Positions 22,701-35,614 of a DNA stretch of 64,000 nucleotides are shown here, in pieces. Source of the stretch: Climacium dendroides. Taxonomy: Eukaryota; Streptophyta; Bryopsida; Hypnales; Climaciaceae. The position numbers were made by a program, and so were the translations under genes. Every line of letters begins with the position of its first letter. Position 1 is the stretch's first letter. The DNA is taken from the NCBI GenBank assembly GCA_950106755.1, contig OX467083.1:47444555-47508554 (forward strand), written 5' to 3'. A model generated the notes under the pieces. The model had not been told where the DNA came from. It searched no databases and saw nothing but the letters and a program-made list of their open reading frames with translations.

Positions 22701-25700
22701 TTAAACTTGTCCACGACATTGCAGGCTTACTGGCTTCCTTTGCGTCATCTGCCTGCACAATGATGCACAAGGCATCACAGAGGTTTGCTACAGCCCACGA
22801 AGCAGTGATGCGAACCTGCACAAAACTACACAATTACTCGAGTGCACTTTCATATCAAACATAATGCACTTGGGCACACGACAAGCTCATCTCTTCCAAC
22901 GTAGAACTAGACTGCTTTGCATTCTAACAACTGAAACCCCCATCAGCAGTATGAAATGCAAAATCTGAAATACTGGGACGGTTGTCAAGATGATAAATCA
23001 ACCGACGGTTCTCATTTTCAACAAGCAGCATATTATTGAACAAGAAGATGACATAAGATCTAACACAAGATCATCACCGCTACACATAAGATCAACCCGT
23101 ACTAAGATAAACTGCTCAAAAATACTTCACAGTAAAAGCATGCCCAAAGAGATAAAGGGCACATGCAAATACCGCAGCAGAGCTGTCTTCCATCCTCAAC
23201 AGAAGAAGAGTAATTATCGGGATCACCTTCTCCTTGCTGCCAAGGGACCACGAAGTTAGTTTTAGCTGACGAAGCATGCGGAATCACACGCGTTTGAAGT
23301 GAAAGAGAACCAAAGACAATAAACAATGCAAATACCCTTATTCAGAGCAACAAGCTAGGTTTTCCAAGATCTAGTAATTATCTATAAATATCATAATTTG
23401 TTTACCTCTTCGACACTTCGGGAAACCCCACAATCACACCAACAGCCCGGCATGCTGCTGAACGCACCGCTGGAGTGTCATCGTCTCGAGAGGCACGCAT
23501 CTACAAGAATATGTTTAATAACCAAAAGCCAATAAGAACATCTGGAAACGATAATAACAGAGTAACATGTACTTCGAAACCGAGGGCGGTTCTGTACCAA
23601 TACAAAATTACTGAATAATACACTAGTCAATCGAACAACGATTAAAGTTGTATTAAGACTGCCTGCAGGACAACAAAGGGCGTACCACGGAGGATATAAT
23701 GAACTCTTGCTTCTGCACAGGTAGAGCAGAAAATACAGCTGCCGTCAACCCAGCAAAGCACGTCAGCGCTGCACCTCGAACCTACACCATACAACATTAA
23801 AGAATGAATACAAGAAAAGACATCTACATGGTGAGGTACTGCTCATCTATATGCAAGAGCCATGGCAGATGTACATACAATTCTTCCCTGGATGCATTCT
23901 CATACATGAAGGTAGAAAAGGATGTCTCCGTGGTCTGAAAAGCAGTAATCAGAACAAAAAAACAAAAAAACAATACAAGACAAAGGGACCCAATTACCAT
24001 AGGTGCATTATGAACCAGCACACCAGGCAAAAGATGGTCTAGAGCTTGCAGCCACTGCGAGCATCCATCATCTTTGCGTACAACCTCCGTCGTATTAGAA
24101 GAGGAAGTGGTGGATATTAATCCCACATGCGTTGAAACTGCCTTCAGTGAGCTAGGGTCATGTAACTCGTCAGGTACTTCAAATCCAGATAGGACCCGAA
24201 GAGCTTCATCCAAAAGCTTCAATACAAATTGATAAAGTCAGCAGTAGCAACCGGTTTCAACGTTGAAACAGTTGGTCGGTTTCATAATATTAAATAAATT
24301 ACCAGAACCCTGCCAAGAATTCAGAACAGAAAACACTTAAACACCAAGACTAATTTCCTGAAAACAAAAGAAATCGTCACTACAATGCATACCTTGATTG
24401 CACTCTGCACCAGTTTATCATCACAAATTCGTGAAGGTTGAGCATCCACCGCAGACGGACCCCCCTGTGCTGGACTTGATGTAGTTGAGTGTGCCTTTTC
24501 CCAGTCTGTGTCAAAAACCTCAGTCACAGCCCCATAAATCTGGTCCCAAAAGCTGGGCACCACCATTGGATAGTTATGCACTGCAGCCTTGAGCGCCTGT
24601 GATAAGCAAGGTAAGACACCACGAGATGCATAAGCTACTATATGTTAAATGCTATGGCAACATCGATAGCAACCCCATGCCGACGAACAGAATGAGAAAA
24701 TTCGCAATATCAACCAACCTGGAAAGCCTCAACTCGCACAACAGCGGGAGCAGGTGGCCGACAGTAAGATGTCAAATCCATTAAGAAAGTGCGTGGCGGC
24801 ACTGAGTAGGTCATCTCTGTAGTGACACACCCTGAAAATCAAAGGCGTTGAAATTCTCAACAGCATCTACGTCGCAGCGAAATAGTTCACAAATCTGCGA
24901 TTAACATTTCGTGGTAATCCACAACCATGAACCAACACTAGGGAGTGACAACAAAGTTACTTCAGGACCGTAAGATTGATTAACGCCAATACAAACGCAG
25001 TACACATAGCTGCTACTTAGGTCGCAATAGCAGAATGTTAAGTTAACAGACCTTTAGGATCCTCTGCAGTAAGGATAGCGATCATGGGCTTGGATGCAGG
25101 ACTAGCACTTAGAGCTGTGCCCAGACAAGAGACTGCTGCAGTCTGGATCATACAACCATGCGTGCACATGTGTCACAAAAGAGATTCTTAATGCAAAAAG
25201 TTTCATAAGTTTGTCACTACAATACCTCAATGACGTAAGTTGCATTGCAATTTCTTTCAAACAGAGTGGGAACTTGTGAATAAGATCAAGGGAGGCACAT
25301 ATACCATTGTATTGCTCTGGTCTAAAGATGAACTGAAAAACTCCCGGGTTTTCTTGGAAACAGAGAGAACAACATTCGGTAGCAATTGCAATGGAAGCCG
25401 ATTGTACCTGTCCAAACCCAACATTGGTAAGTTATTGGATGCGAACGTTGAGCCTTCTGATAGTTAAAAGGAAAAGTATTACGTAAGCAAGTATAAAGTT
25501 TAAAATGAATCAACTAACCATCGATTGAAAATGAACCAAAATAATCAACGTAAGCAAGTGTAATGTCAGCATAGTTTACATGATGAGAACATCAAAGCGA
25601 CGCATGTCAGTACACATGATGGACTGAACAATTAGGATGTATAGACTTACGGTGCTGCAGCCACCAGAAGAGACAGCGCCTTCAGGGCAGCAACTAGCGT

Positions 25701-28700
25701 GCCACTGTGCTTCTCATTTGATACAACATGCACAAGCCCTGTGGACCATCCATTATATTTGAGCATTAAATCATGTCAGTTGGGAATAAGGCGGTATTCG
25801 GCACTTCAGGAAGACGTTACCCGGATCGTCCATTCTATAATTTCAAATTCATCCATGTTAAGTTCCTTGTTAACTTTAACAAAGCCTAGGCCAAAATACA
25901 TAATATGTTCACACCAACTACACAGAACAGACCTTTCAGAAATACTCACAAGCGTGGGTGCAACCAAACATTTTCCATGCTAGAGCTTTTTTTTCAAACA
26001 ATTCATGTTCCCATATGTAAATAGAAGTTTCAAAAGAACAAGAAGAAATTGAGGACTTCAGATGGAGAGATGAAGCCATGCAGACATACCAGTATGAAGC
26101 TGGATTACAATCTGACCCAAAGTGCCCGATAGAGTGGTAAATGGTGACTTTTGTGCAAGCTCCCGATAATCCGCAACCTGCAGAAATGCACGTACTGGAC
26201 CTTCCAACATAACTGCTACAGTAGCAGCTGCTGCAACACGAGCCTGCTCATCCAGAAATCGTTTGCATCATTAATACAACAACGAAGGAAGATAACACGG
26301 TTTACAGAGTCTGCATTAGCCCAGACCCCATACGGATGAAAATAAATTAAGACCTCAAAAGCCATATGACCAGCTTAAGACCACAAGCACAACAATATAC
26401 CTTCACAATAGGGTCAAAGAGCAGGGTTGTAAGCAGCGTAGCCTGGTAAGGTCTGTGTAGAAGATAATCAAATGAGTTTATAAAGCAAATCTCGAAAACA
26501 TAACCCCAATTCAGAAGCACATTGAAAGCCTTACTCCCTGACATTATTGTAGATCTGAAAAGAAGTAAACAAGCACATTCTTTTGGAATTATAGACAGTG
26601 CTAAAAAAAACCAGACGGATACGCATGTTACCGAGGCTGCAAAACGTCATGTGTTGGAAAAAGTAAAGCCCAATGTGCATGCAGGGACTTCGGATCTGCC
26701 CTTGCCAGCACCTAAACAATGTGGAGATTTGCCATTGTTAGTTTCATCATCTCTTTCAGGTTTGAACACCAGTAAAAGAACGCCCAAATCTTAACACTCT
26801 GAAACCTTTGGGGCATTTGCAAAGCGCTTAATCAATCCCAAAAGAGTGAGCCGCCATTTTCCAATCTGATAAGTAGCCCTTAAACGTCAGTTTCCATCCC
26901 AGTAAGAAACTCGCAGCCAATAAATGTAGAACTGAATTATGCACGTGACTACGCAATTAGTGCGGTGAATATTCAGTAGACACTCAGCGAACTGATGGAA
27001 TGAGAATATAGCCAAAGAGCAAACCCTCTTCAGAACTAATACAAGGACAACAACAGAAGCATTGAATTTTGATCAAGACCCGCATCTTCCAAGAGTCATA
27101 ACACCATGTACAGGAAAAAAGAAACACCTGAAAAGTCGTGATGGCAGTTATTCGGCACCTGGAGCTCTTGTAGCGATCAATATCCGAAACAGAACCATCA
27201 CTGTCACTCTGGTCAGAATCAAACGAGAAGTCCCTTGAAAGAGATTCATCCAGCATGCCCGTGCTCTCACTGCTTGTGTGTGCAAGAGACTTCATCTTGC
27301 CACGGAGATGAGGCGGCCGATACGCGCTGCCCTCTTTCCATGGGCGAGTTTCTGAAGTTTGACCTTGGCTACTGCTCAATCCATAGAGGAAAAACATGCG
27401 CAGAAATCCTACATAGGAGGCCACCTGCCCAAAGAGGAATTCTTCAATCAATACAAAGTCTAACGTTGACGAGAAAGTTCAGATGGGCCTCAAAGCTGTA
27501 GTCTAGTCACAATACTACCAACAGAAGATGGTGGAGGAAAGGATTACATGCTGCTCCTCAAGAGACCCCTTTCGATCAGAAAAAACAAGGTGCACGCATC
27601 GGAGGAGAGCTGAAAAGTATCTGTTTATGAGCATGATCGTTGTTAAGCCACAACCACTACAGCAGCGAACTTCATGACTAGACGGACCTAGACACAATAC
27701 AAACATCAAACTTGCAACTTGAGAAAATGATGATCATGCCACCAAGATAAAGATTCTTCAAATGTGGAATATAGATGTAATAAAAAACTTCACCTGAAAA
27801 AGCTGGCTCCGTTATGCGGAAAAATCTACGTACAGATCTGAACTATATCTGTTGTCCCTCTCTAGACACCATACCAATAGAAATACCCACCTGGAAGCAT
27901 CGGAATCTTCTGTCAATGGCCCTTTACTTGCCAAATGTTCAACTAGTGTCCGCAGTTCCTGGTTTGCAACAGCAGCAGAGAACGATTGTAACTCAACGTG
28001 TACTAGAACTGAAGATGAGCCTGACCTTATGTCCCTTGTTGCTACAACCACATTAAGTTTAATTCAACTATACATTCCCTAAGATTGAGAGCGCCTGAAT
28101 GACTAACCTTTAAACAATAATTTACAGGGGAAAGAGTATGTGCCTTTCCAAGAGAACATATTCTGGTGAAGTAGACCTTAATATTTGCTAAACGGAAATC
28201 TTCTTGAGAGTGCATTGTCAGCCGTCATAAGGTTAACCCTGTAATGGTCGAGTACTTTTTTGAATTTTTGCATATTTTTGCTCATATCTTTGTACAAATA
28301 TATTATTCCCCTCAATTTTGTCAAACTGGTCATTAAGGAAGGCTGCTTGTTTAATATTCAAGTATCAGATTCGATGAATGAGAATTAATTTGGACGAAAC
28401 ATCACCCCGAAGTACTCAATCCATTATTCAGAATATGGACGTCGGAGCGCTTGGGGTTAACCCTCATACGGACAACCAAATCAAAAAAATTATGAGATAA
28501 TATTAAAATAGCATCCAGAAGGACACTGGCCGGGACTTCAAACAATCGCAAAACACGAATCTTACGAAAGTGAATTGGAAAATCAAATATACAAAACATG
28601 GCCTGGAAACGTATTGGATATGCTCTGCAGAATTTGACGTCAAGTGCTATGTCATACCTGTATAGAGTATCTCCAAGTGTCATTAGATATGACTGGTCCC

Positions 28701-29977
28701 GCCCTTGTAAACACATTGCCTATTGCAACAAACACAAGCCTCTGGACTTCCATATCGTCATCGACAGGTCTGGACCAAACTGCAATATTTGGTCTTGAGC
28801 TTGACTCATTATGCTGACCCCGCAACGATGTCGTCGAGCGAGTAACCAACCCCAGCAGGAATGGAACGAGTGATGCAACATCATCTACAGACAGCTGGTC
28901 TCCGCTGTCATGCAGTAATTGCCTGTGCACATCCCAAATTAATTGCCACGAGAGCTTCACTATCCAGGGGTTCCAACTATATAATCAGAAATTCAACTAA
29001 CAGTCAACATGAGAAGTTTGGTCCATGTTGCGCACCCGAGAGCTGTTAGGGCTTCAACCTTTGCCTTGCTGGCATCTATTTTGCCTTTTTCCTCAAGGGC
29101 AACTAGAGCAATCACTGGCGTTGCTGATGTTATGATTCCCTGAAGAAAGTTAACAAGGGCAAGGAGAGCATAGGAACTGAATTCCAATTGCATTCGAAAA
29201 CTGATTTCATTTATCTGCAGCCATCGAACAGTGACCAACTTTAGGTGCATGTTAAGCCAGAACGAATCAGTAGAGCAATAAATCATAAGCACGGATATGG
29301 AAGATGCAGAATTTTGATTCTCCAGTGCAAAGCAACGACTGTGAGAAGTTAGTAAACAAAACCAAAGAGCACTTGCAGAGACAGTGCTGTGAGCATCCAA
29401 ATACCAAATTGCAAGTAGACCGGCAGATGCGAGCCGCTTCATCACTAACCACAGGAAGCCATTTCCCTGACACTGCTTGCACCAACAAAGATACATCTGC
29501 TGCAACCTGAGGCGATCACAAAGATATCAAAGATCGGTCAAGACTATCCCCCTCTCAGAGCGACACCCAACATTGCGTGAATAAACTTCCAGAATGAATC
29601 GACTTCCGCAATCCCGCATACCCTAAAAAACTATTTCCGGCTTTTAGACGCCACTTCCAGTAACAATTGACATGTATACAAGGGTCACATACGAGCTTGC
29701 CAACTGTATTACAGTACAGACGCAATAGGTAGACAGACGCTGAGCTCAAGCTCGTAAACCAAACTCGTAATTGCAAACGAGCCGAGCTAATACAACGACG
29801 AATCTTTCAGCGGAAGGAAGGCCAAAATAGAAAGAGTACCTCACGAGGCGGAATTCGGGAGACAGACTGCAGTAGATTGGGAGCATGAGAGAGAAGTTGG
29901 GGGACCAACGAAGAAGGCTCGATAGCAGCGCGCAACGAATCGAACACCCATCGCCAGGGACTGGTTGAACCAGCCAT
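19790..29977 (-). CDS. HEATR6-like: HEAT-repeat protein, HEATR6 family (DUF4042)
   Basis: Exons on the minus strand: 29840-29977, 29405-29506, 29036-29214, 28658-28976, candidate 28566-28602, 27891-28041, 27548-27620, 27128-27424, 26632-26711, 26401-26452, 26090-26243, 25651-25738, 25305-25407, 25052-25142, 24719-24831, 24393-24596, 23998-24216, 23686-23781, 23406-23500, 23173-23236, 22731-22815, 22520-22593, 21837-22046, 21613-21686, 21253-21359, 20588-20706, 20235-20312, 19790-20119. Joined they keep phase and give 1243 aa, near the usual length of about 1200. Family signatures in order: SGSAYRPPHLR-like linker (aa about 370), ARADPKSLHAHWALLFPTHD (about 435), VRITASWAVANLCDA (about 886), NVVRALGNLARFV (about 942), VQWNVCHALGNL (about 1009), SANFKIRMHAASALAVP (about 1047). 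HEAT repeats form an alpha-solenoid scaffold; the family's cellular role is not established. The Ser-rich tail after FLHNWLSTVL seems longer than in flowering plants. Exon 3's donor and the 37-nt exon are uncertain; the rest are firm. Confidence 0.93.
28233..28460 (-). repeat. TTAA-bounded family F element in a HEATR6 intron
   Basis: A 220 bp segment (28237-28456) lies between TTAA at 28233-28236 and 28457-28460. It aligns with 744-934 in the same plus-strand orientation (cattaaggaaggctgc; gaatatggacgtcggagcg). It sits wholly inside an intron, between the exon ending at 28041 and the candidate exon at 28566. Confidence 0.65.
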
Positions 29978-31222
29978 GGCAACAGTTGTCTCTTGCTCCT
30001 CAAATCCAACCCGCCTCCATTCACTCTCTAAACTTGATGTTCCTCACAAATTCACCGATCGTCTTCCACCACCAATCTTCCATAACACAACGGCAATCAA
30101 ACAACAAATGCAGCTCTCAGTCTAACTCAACCACCAATCTGAATCCCTCGACTATCACTAGCGTCCCACAAGCCAGGTAGCATCGAGACTCAATCCCGAA
30201 GCTGAGTGCATTTTTTTCCCACTTCGGCAGGCGTAGAGAAAATGAACCGTAACAAACCCCAAGTCCTTCCCATCTAACCTCTCACGCACTGAACATTCAT
30301 GCTTCTGCACCCCTCCTCACTCAGCTCGAAGAAATCCGCAAAGTATGGCTTGGTGTCATCAATTTCAAAGTGGCAGTCCCTTCGTCGCCAAACAGTAAAA
30401 CCATTGCCCCGAGAATCTGTAAAACCCTAGCGGCCAAAGATACCCGAGACAGGAGGTTCAAGAGTAAAGAATCCCTGTACGGACGAGGACCTTCTTTTCA
30501 ACCCCAAATCGTCGCGTGTCGCAAACCATCGGAAACCAGTTCCATTGAGATTTGGCACTCACCCGCTCTGGAGCTCTTCTTTAGATGCCAATCATGGTCA
30601 CGAACCTCTTCCCGGAAGTTGTGACAAAGAAATGGGTACAGTTCACAGCAAGGCATGTGACCGCAAATCACTCGAGCTAACTAAACCCTGGCTGTGAGAG
30701 CGTGTCTGCGAACTTGGAGCGCAATTCGAATAACCAAAATTTAACTGAGAAAGTTTCTAATAATATCCACTGGGGAGATGATTTTTGATTCGGAGAACTC
30801 CGTCTCATAAATTGCCTTGGCGCCTTGCAATTTCAGTAGTAGCATTTGATAATTAAGATTTGACGGAAGGTTTCTCTGACCTGGCGTCATTGTACTGTGG
30901 AGCGTGGACACGCTCACTGTACCCTTACGGTTTCGTTTGGCACTCCATAAATTTTCTTTCTTTTTGACACAAATTGACAAGAGTGCAACTGCAAAAAGAA
31001 GCACTCCATGAACTGTCTTAGTCCTTATCCTCCTGTCGCTAATGAAACATTCTGACCTGCTGGAAACACTTGAGTCGATCATTGATAATGAAGATTTGAC
31101 GGAAGATTTGAGTCAAGTATTGATAATCAAAATTTAAGTTAACAGAAGCTAGAAGAAAGCCTCTAGTACAGTATGGCCATGGCGGCCGGGTATGGCAGAT
31201 AGTTGACAAGTTGACAACCACG
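29978..31222. promoter_or_regulatory. Divergent promoter region of HEATR6-like and hydrolase genes
   Basis: The two start codons are 1245 bp apart and point away from each other, so this segment must hold both promoters and leaders. No TATA box can be assigned with confidence. A related phrase, aagatttgacggaag, occurs at about 30856 and 31089, and two TTGAC(A) motifs sit at 31203-31217 just before the hydrolase start. Open frames inside begin at GTG and show no domain. Confidence 0.5.
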
Positions 31223-33018
31223 ATGGCAATGACGTACAGTGCATTTGTTTCTTGGTCAACCGTGAAACCCTTGCAATCTCCGACATTAGTTAAGGGTTAC
31301 CCTGTCCTAAGTGCACATTCTTCGATAGTCAGCTCGTTGTCGGTTCAGCATTGTTTCGAAACGCCCCGTGGATGGAAACAATCATTGTGGTCTAGTGCTT
31401 CCGATTCTCGCAAGGGACGTGGGGATTCTGTGAGCGCTTCAGTGTTCGAGGTTCGTGATCCAGAGTCTACGTTGCGGTGGAAGGCTATGGCGGATCCGAG
31501 CGCCGAGGGCCCTCCAGGGCAAGAGTTTACATTCGTAAATAAGGATGGGCTGAGGTTGAAGGGATTACTCGTGGATGGTGGGGCCGGATCCAAGGAGGTC
31601 TGCATTCTGTGTCATGGCTTCCGGTCATCGAAAGAGAGCAGGACCTTGAGCGCTTTGTCGACAGGGTTAGCGGAGGCTGGGGTGAGCACCTTCCGGTTTG
31701 ATTTCTCTGGAAATGGGGAAAGCGAGGGAACATTCGCCTATGGAAACTATTGGAAGGAGGTCGAGGATTTGCGAGCAGCGGTGGAGTTTTGGACTTCCAA
31801 AGGATCCAGGGTTGTTTGTGTAGTCGGCCACAGCAAGGGCGGCAACTGCGTGGTGTTGTACGCGTCCAAGTACCACGATGTACCATACGTAATCAACATC
31901 AGTGGCCGATTCGCCCTTGAGAAAGGTCAGTGCTTCGTCCATTGCCATCTTCTCGTGCATCGCATCTAAATGCGAGTAACTAATCCCGCTCTCTGTCCTG
32001 CTCAATATAATCTTTACTTGGATCTTCTGCTCTGCACCAGCACGATGCTGTTCTTGCGACATTACCTGCATGCAATCATCCTGTGCTCTCTCAAATCGAC
32101 ACCAAAACGTGAAGCATGCCCATTACCCTTGCATCTGCTTTCTTTCCACTTCCAATAACCTCGAATCTTCCCAAGCATTGTTACGAAGAATGGTCGAATA
32201 TTCTAGACTCGAGTTTCTTGGACTGCGAATTGGCTTATAAGTTTTGCACTTATGGCTATTCTTTTTCAATGTCCTGTGTTCTTGAGCTATTGCCCTTCAG
32301 ATGTAATTCAATAACATTGGAGAAGCGATCAAATTGACGCTGAGTTAGAAAGCGAGAACTTTCTTCAACGCTTTTCTTAGTTCCTATGCTTCAAGCTACA
32401 ACGTTGACAGATTAATAATAGTTGCACATGAGATTTTTGTTTTTGAATAAGCTTATACTCCGCAATCTGGATTTCCCTGATAGATTTCGTTTCAACACTG
32501 CCGGATCATTCCCGAGTTCACTCCTGAAACCCTAAGTCTCCATTCCATGGCATAACCCCTTGAAATGCACCATCCGGTGTGTTCAAGTCCGTCGCCACTT
32601 CGAAATCGTCTCACTCCCCGCTCGACTTGGTGCAGGGATCTTGGAACGATTCGGCGGGCAAGAAGGGCTACGGAAGCTGGAGGACGAAGGCGTGCTGGAC
32701 ATCAAAGACGCCTCCGGCAACGTGGAGTACCAAGTGACGAAAGCGGATTTGCGAGACAGACTGACCACCAACATGCACGCAGCCTGCTTAGCCATTCCCG
32801 AGCCCACGCGAGTGCTCACCATCCACGGCACCAACGACGAGGTGATTCCCGCAGACGATGCCTACCAGTTTGCGCAGCGGATTCCAACACACAAGCTGGT
32901 GCTGATTAAGGACGCCAACCACGGCTTCCACGCCCATCAAAGCCAGCTCTTAAAGCATGTGCTCCAGTTCTTGCAAGAGACGAGCGCTCTGCAAGAATCG
33001 GGCGCATTACAACCTTAG
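31223..33018 (+). CDS. Alpha/beta-hydrolase, probably organelle-targeted
   Basis: Two exons, 31223-31925 and 32636-33018, joined at a phase-1 GT..AG intron of 710 bp, encode 361 aa. The first about 85 residues are rich in Ser, Thr and Val with few acidic residues, as in plastid transit peptides. The hydrolase core follows: FTFVNKDGLRLKGLL, the oxyanion motif CHGFRSSKES (H131), FRFDFSGNGESEG, and the nucleophile elbow GHSKGG with Ser204. The probable acid is Asp302 in HGTNDEVIP and the histidine is His330 in DANHGFHAH, so the triad is complete. The fold resembles the serine aminopeptidase S33/Hydrolase_4 type; the substrate (ester, thioester or peptide) is not predictable. A second ATG two codons in is an alternative start. 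The gene is divergent to HEATR6-like. Confidence 0.93.
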
Positions 33019-33216
33019 ACGATTTCCTGCAGTTCAACTAGGGTATGGATCCTCAAGCATATCATCTTTTAGAATAAGACGTGCACCATGGCTGATCTCC
33101 TGCAGTTCAACTAGGGTATGAATTCTCAAGCAGATCACCTTTTGGATTGCCGACGCCGATCTCCTGCACTTCAGCTAGGGTATAGATTCTGAAGCAGGTC
33201 ATCTTCTAGCCGGATG
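33019..33216 (+). repeat. Three-copy tandem repeat after the hydrolase stop
   Basis: Units begin at 33021, 33094 and 33158 with GAT(T/C)TCCTGCA(G/C)TTCA followed by CTAGGGTAT, then a TCAAGCA-like and an ATCATCTTTT-like block. Spacings are 73 and 64 bp. The array starts three bases after the TAG codon, so it is probably in the 3' UTR. The copies have diverged enough that the duplication is not recent. Confidence 0.8.
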
Positions 33217-33219
33217 TGT

Positions 33220-34480
33220 CCGAATATTTCTTCGAAGGTAGAGAACACTATTTTCATCACTTTAACCGTTTTAACCAGTGTGTAAGAGTGTGCTTTCATT
33301 GTCAGATTCCTCACTGGAGAGCTTGCTTTAATTCTTGGGAGTTCACATTCTATTCACGATGTATAAATCATTCAAAGTGGGAGGTTTGAAGTCCGTTATT
33401 GAAGGTTAGTAGACAGCCCAATTTCAATTTCCATTCAAATATCAGTGGCCATTGACACCATGGTCTTGCTTATCTTACACTACTTGCTTAACAGTTCAAC
33501 CAATTGTATGAATAGTTGAGTTGTTGGTAACAGCAAGAGATGCTTTCGTATCCTCTACTCTTTACCTTACAACATGCTTGTCATTACGATCCAACCTTGG
33601 TTCTTCAAGGCTTTAGGGTGGGTTCTTTGTGCCACTTCTGAATGGCAGTTGTTTGCATTCCGCAACTCTACTTCGTTGGTGTGACTCTTGTGGACAAACT
33701 TACGTACAGGACAGGACAGGTACAGTATACTGTCCTATGGCACTCTGTTGTGAAGCTTAGTGTTGCTCTAATTGACACTGCAATATCTTACGTACATTGC
33801 AGGAGATTGTTGGGTTTGAGTGAGAATCTTTTCTGAGAAGTTTTCAATTGATCATCTCTGGTTTTTGTAACAGGTTCAGGACATTCTCAATTCCTTTAGG
33901 GAATTTGCTTCCAGAGTTTTCGCTTGATAAATGAAAACATAATTTTACTTGGTATAACTTACATACACGGTATGCCTCTATTGAATGAGCTCGCGTTTGA
34001 AAAAACTTTTAAAATTGACAGTCTTGATTCATGAGGAAACTTTGAAGAAACTTTGAAGAAAATTCATGTTAATGTTGTCAGCCTGTACAAACTGTAATCA
34101 TCCAATGAATCCTTCCAAAAATATTCTAAGGTGCATCGTAGTTCCAATTTCCATTTTTCCCCATTACTAATCATTTCAGTATTAGATTGGGGCTTGTGCA
34201 TCAGTCATGTAGAGTTGTCGTGGGGAGATGATCGTTAAAACTTCAAAAGCCAATGTGCAAATTTTGAACAATGAGGAAACTTGCCAGAGCACAGATTTCT
34301 CATCATTCATATACCATTTTGTTGGGAGTAGAATCATTTTATAATTTTGTATAAATCTTTTTATACAATGTTGGCTCTTGTATATATAATTCATAATTAC
34401 TTTGAATATTGCAATTATATCAATGGAATTACATCTTTGTGGATCATAATTTGCAATAAAATGAATGAATCACAATCATA
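33220..34480. other. Downstream flank of the hydrolase gene, no gene seen
   Basis: Moderate GC falling to AT-rich sequence. No domain-bearing open frame. AATGAATGA and AATAAA-like strings near 34440-34460 cannot be tied to a transcript. Confidence 0.5.
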
Positions 34481-34489
34481 ATGAGTCAC

Positions 34490-35313
34490 ATCTTGATTTT
34501 CATACATATCTAATAATATGATCTTATACTAGTATAAGAATGTGTGGAAGAGATTTCAAAAACCTTGGACATATACATTGCAAGATATTTGCATTTCAGT
34601 GAAGAAAACAAGTTTTTTTGCACCTTCTGTAACTAGATTATTTGACTTTGAACCTTCTTAGTTCAAATTTTTCACACTATGGTGTTTGAATTTTTTTTAA
34701 ATTTCCAATGCAAAATTGAGTTGAGAGTGTGGGCAAAAAAATTAGAATTAAAAAATTTTCATTTTCATTCTTAAGAAAATTATTAAATAGAAGAAAGTAT
34801 GAGATAAAAGGAAAAACAAAATTGTTAATATCTCTAAGATGGAATTAAAACACAATAAATAAATTTAAATGGTGAGATTCATCTAGCAAGCAAATTAAAC
34901 TCTATCAAACTCTTTTGTTTTGAAATTGTGAAAATAGAATTAAAAAACAAATTCAATACATTATTTTCTCAAGAAGTTGCTATGATTGCCTAGAAAACAA
35001 GATGCTCCATAACTTTCACTTTACTAATCCAAATGGAATGTATCAAAGCTTTTCATGTAAAAAAAATATAATCTATAACAAACAATTTTTTTAAAACTTG
35101 TATTTCAAGTCTTTATAGATTTCTTTCTTTGTCCAACTTTAGGGTGGCATAACTTTTGCTCCTAAGCACCAATTGAAATAAAAATTATATTCCCATAAAG
35201 CTAATGTGTTTTTTATCATTAAAAAGTTACAAAAATCACAACAAAAATTAAAACCATAGAAACTTGCCAAAAATCCATTTTATTCCCCATATGGACTTTG
35301 GTCCTTTAGTGTC
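34490..35313 (-). repeat. Family D element, reverse orientation, larger copy
   Basis: The reverse complement aligns with 939-1513: the terminus CACTAAAGGACCAAAG, then catatggggaataaaatgg, aattggtgcttaggagcaaaagttatg and ttccatttggatta. The TTAA next to the terminus has decayed (TGAC). The left limit on the plus strand is uncertain. No coding capacity. Confidence 0.5.
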
Positions 35314-35439
35314 ATGACCCTTGTCACAACCTTTGATGGATGAATGCATTGATAGACAAAAAAATTATGATGATTATGTCATGATCTTTGATGGATGAAC
35401 TAATTAATGATGAAATGTGCACCCATTGACAAGCAAAGA

Positions 35440-35600
35440 TTTTCTAGAAATAGATATCTTGAGATGGTGGATTTGTGCATTGGAGGTAGACAACTCTAGT
35501 TGGATGACAATGACACTAAGTGTGTGGAGATAGATATCTCCAAACAATGGATTTATATAGTGGAGTTAAACAACTCCACTTGAATGACTGATGCGTTGAA
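35440..35600 (+). repeat. Two-copy imperfect tandem repeat (about 78 bp)
   Basis: The phrase agatatct, then atggattt..a..tggag, then agacaactc/aaacaactc, then gatgac/aatgac occurs at about 35453-35508 and again at 35531-35588. Confidence 0.5.
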
Positions 35601-35614
35601 GTTAAATACAATTG

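Noticed and set aside
30370..30624. 84-codon plus frame in the divergent promoter region
   Set aside because: It begins at GTG, has no domain and lies between two divergent genes where leaders are expected.
31527..31886. Minus-strand frames opposite hydrolase exon 1
   Set aside because: They are shadows of the real exon, which carries a full catalytic triad on the plus strand.
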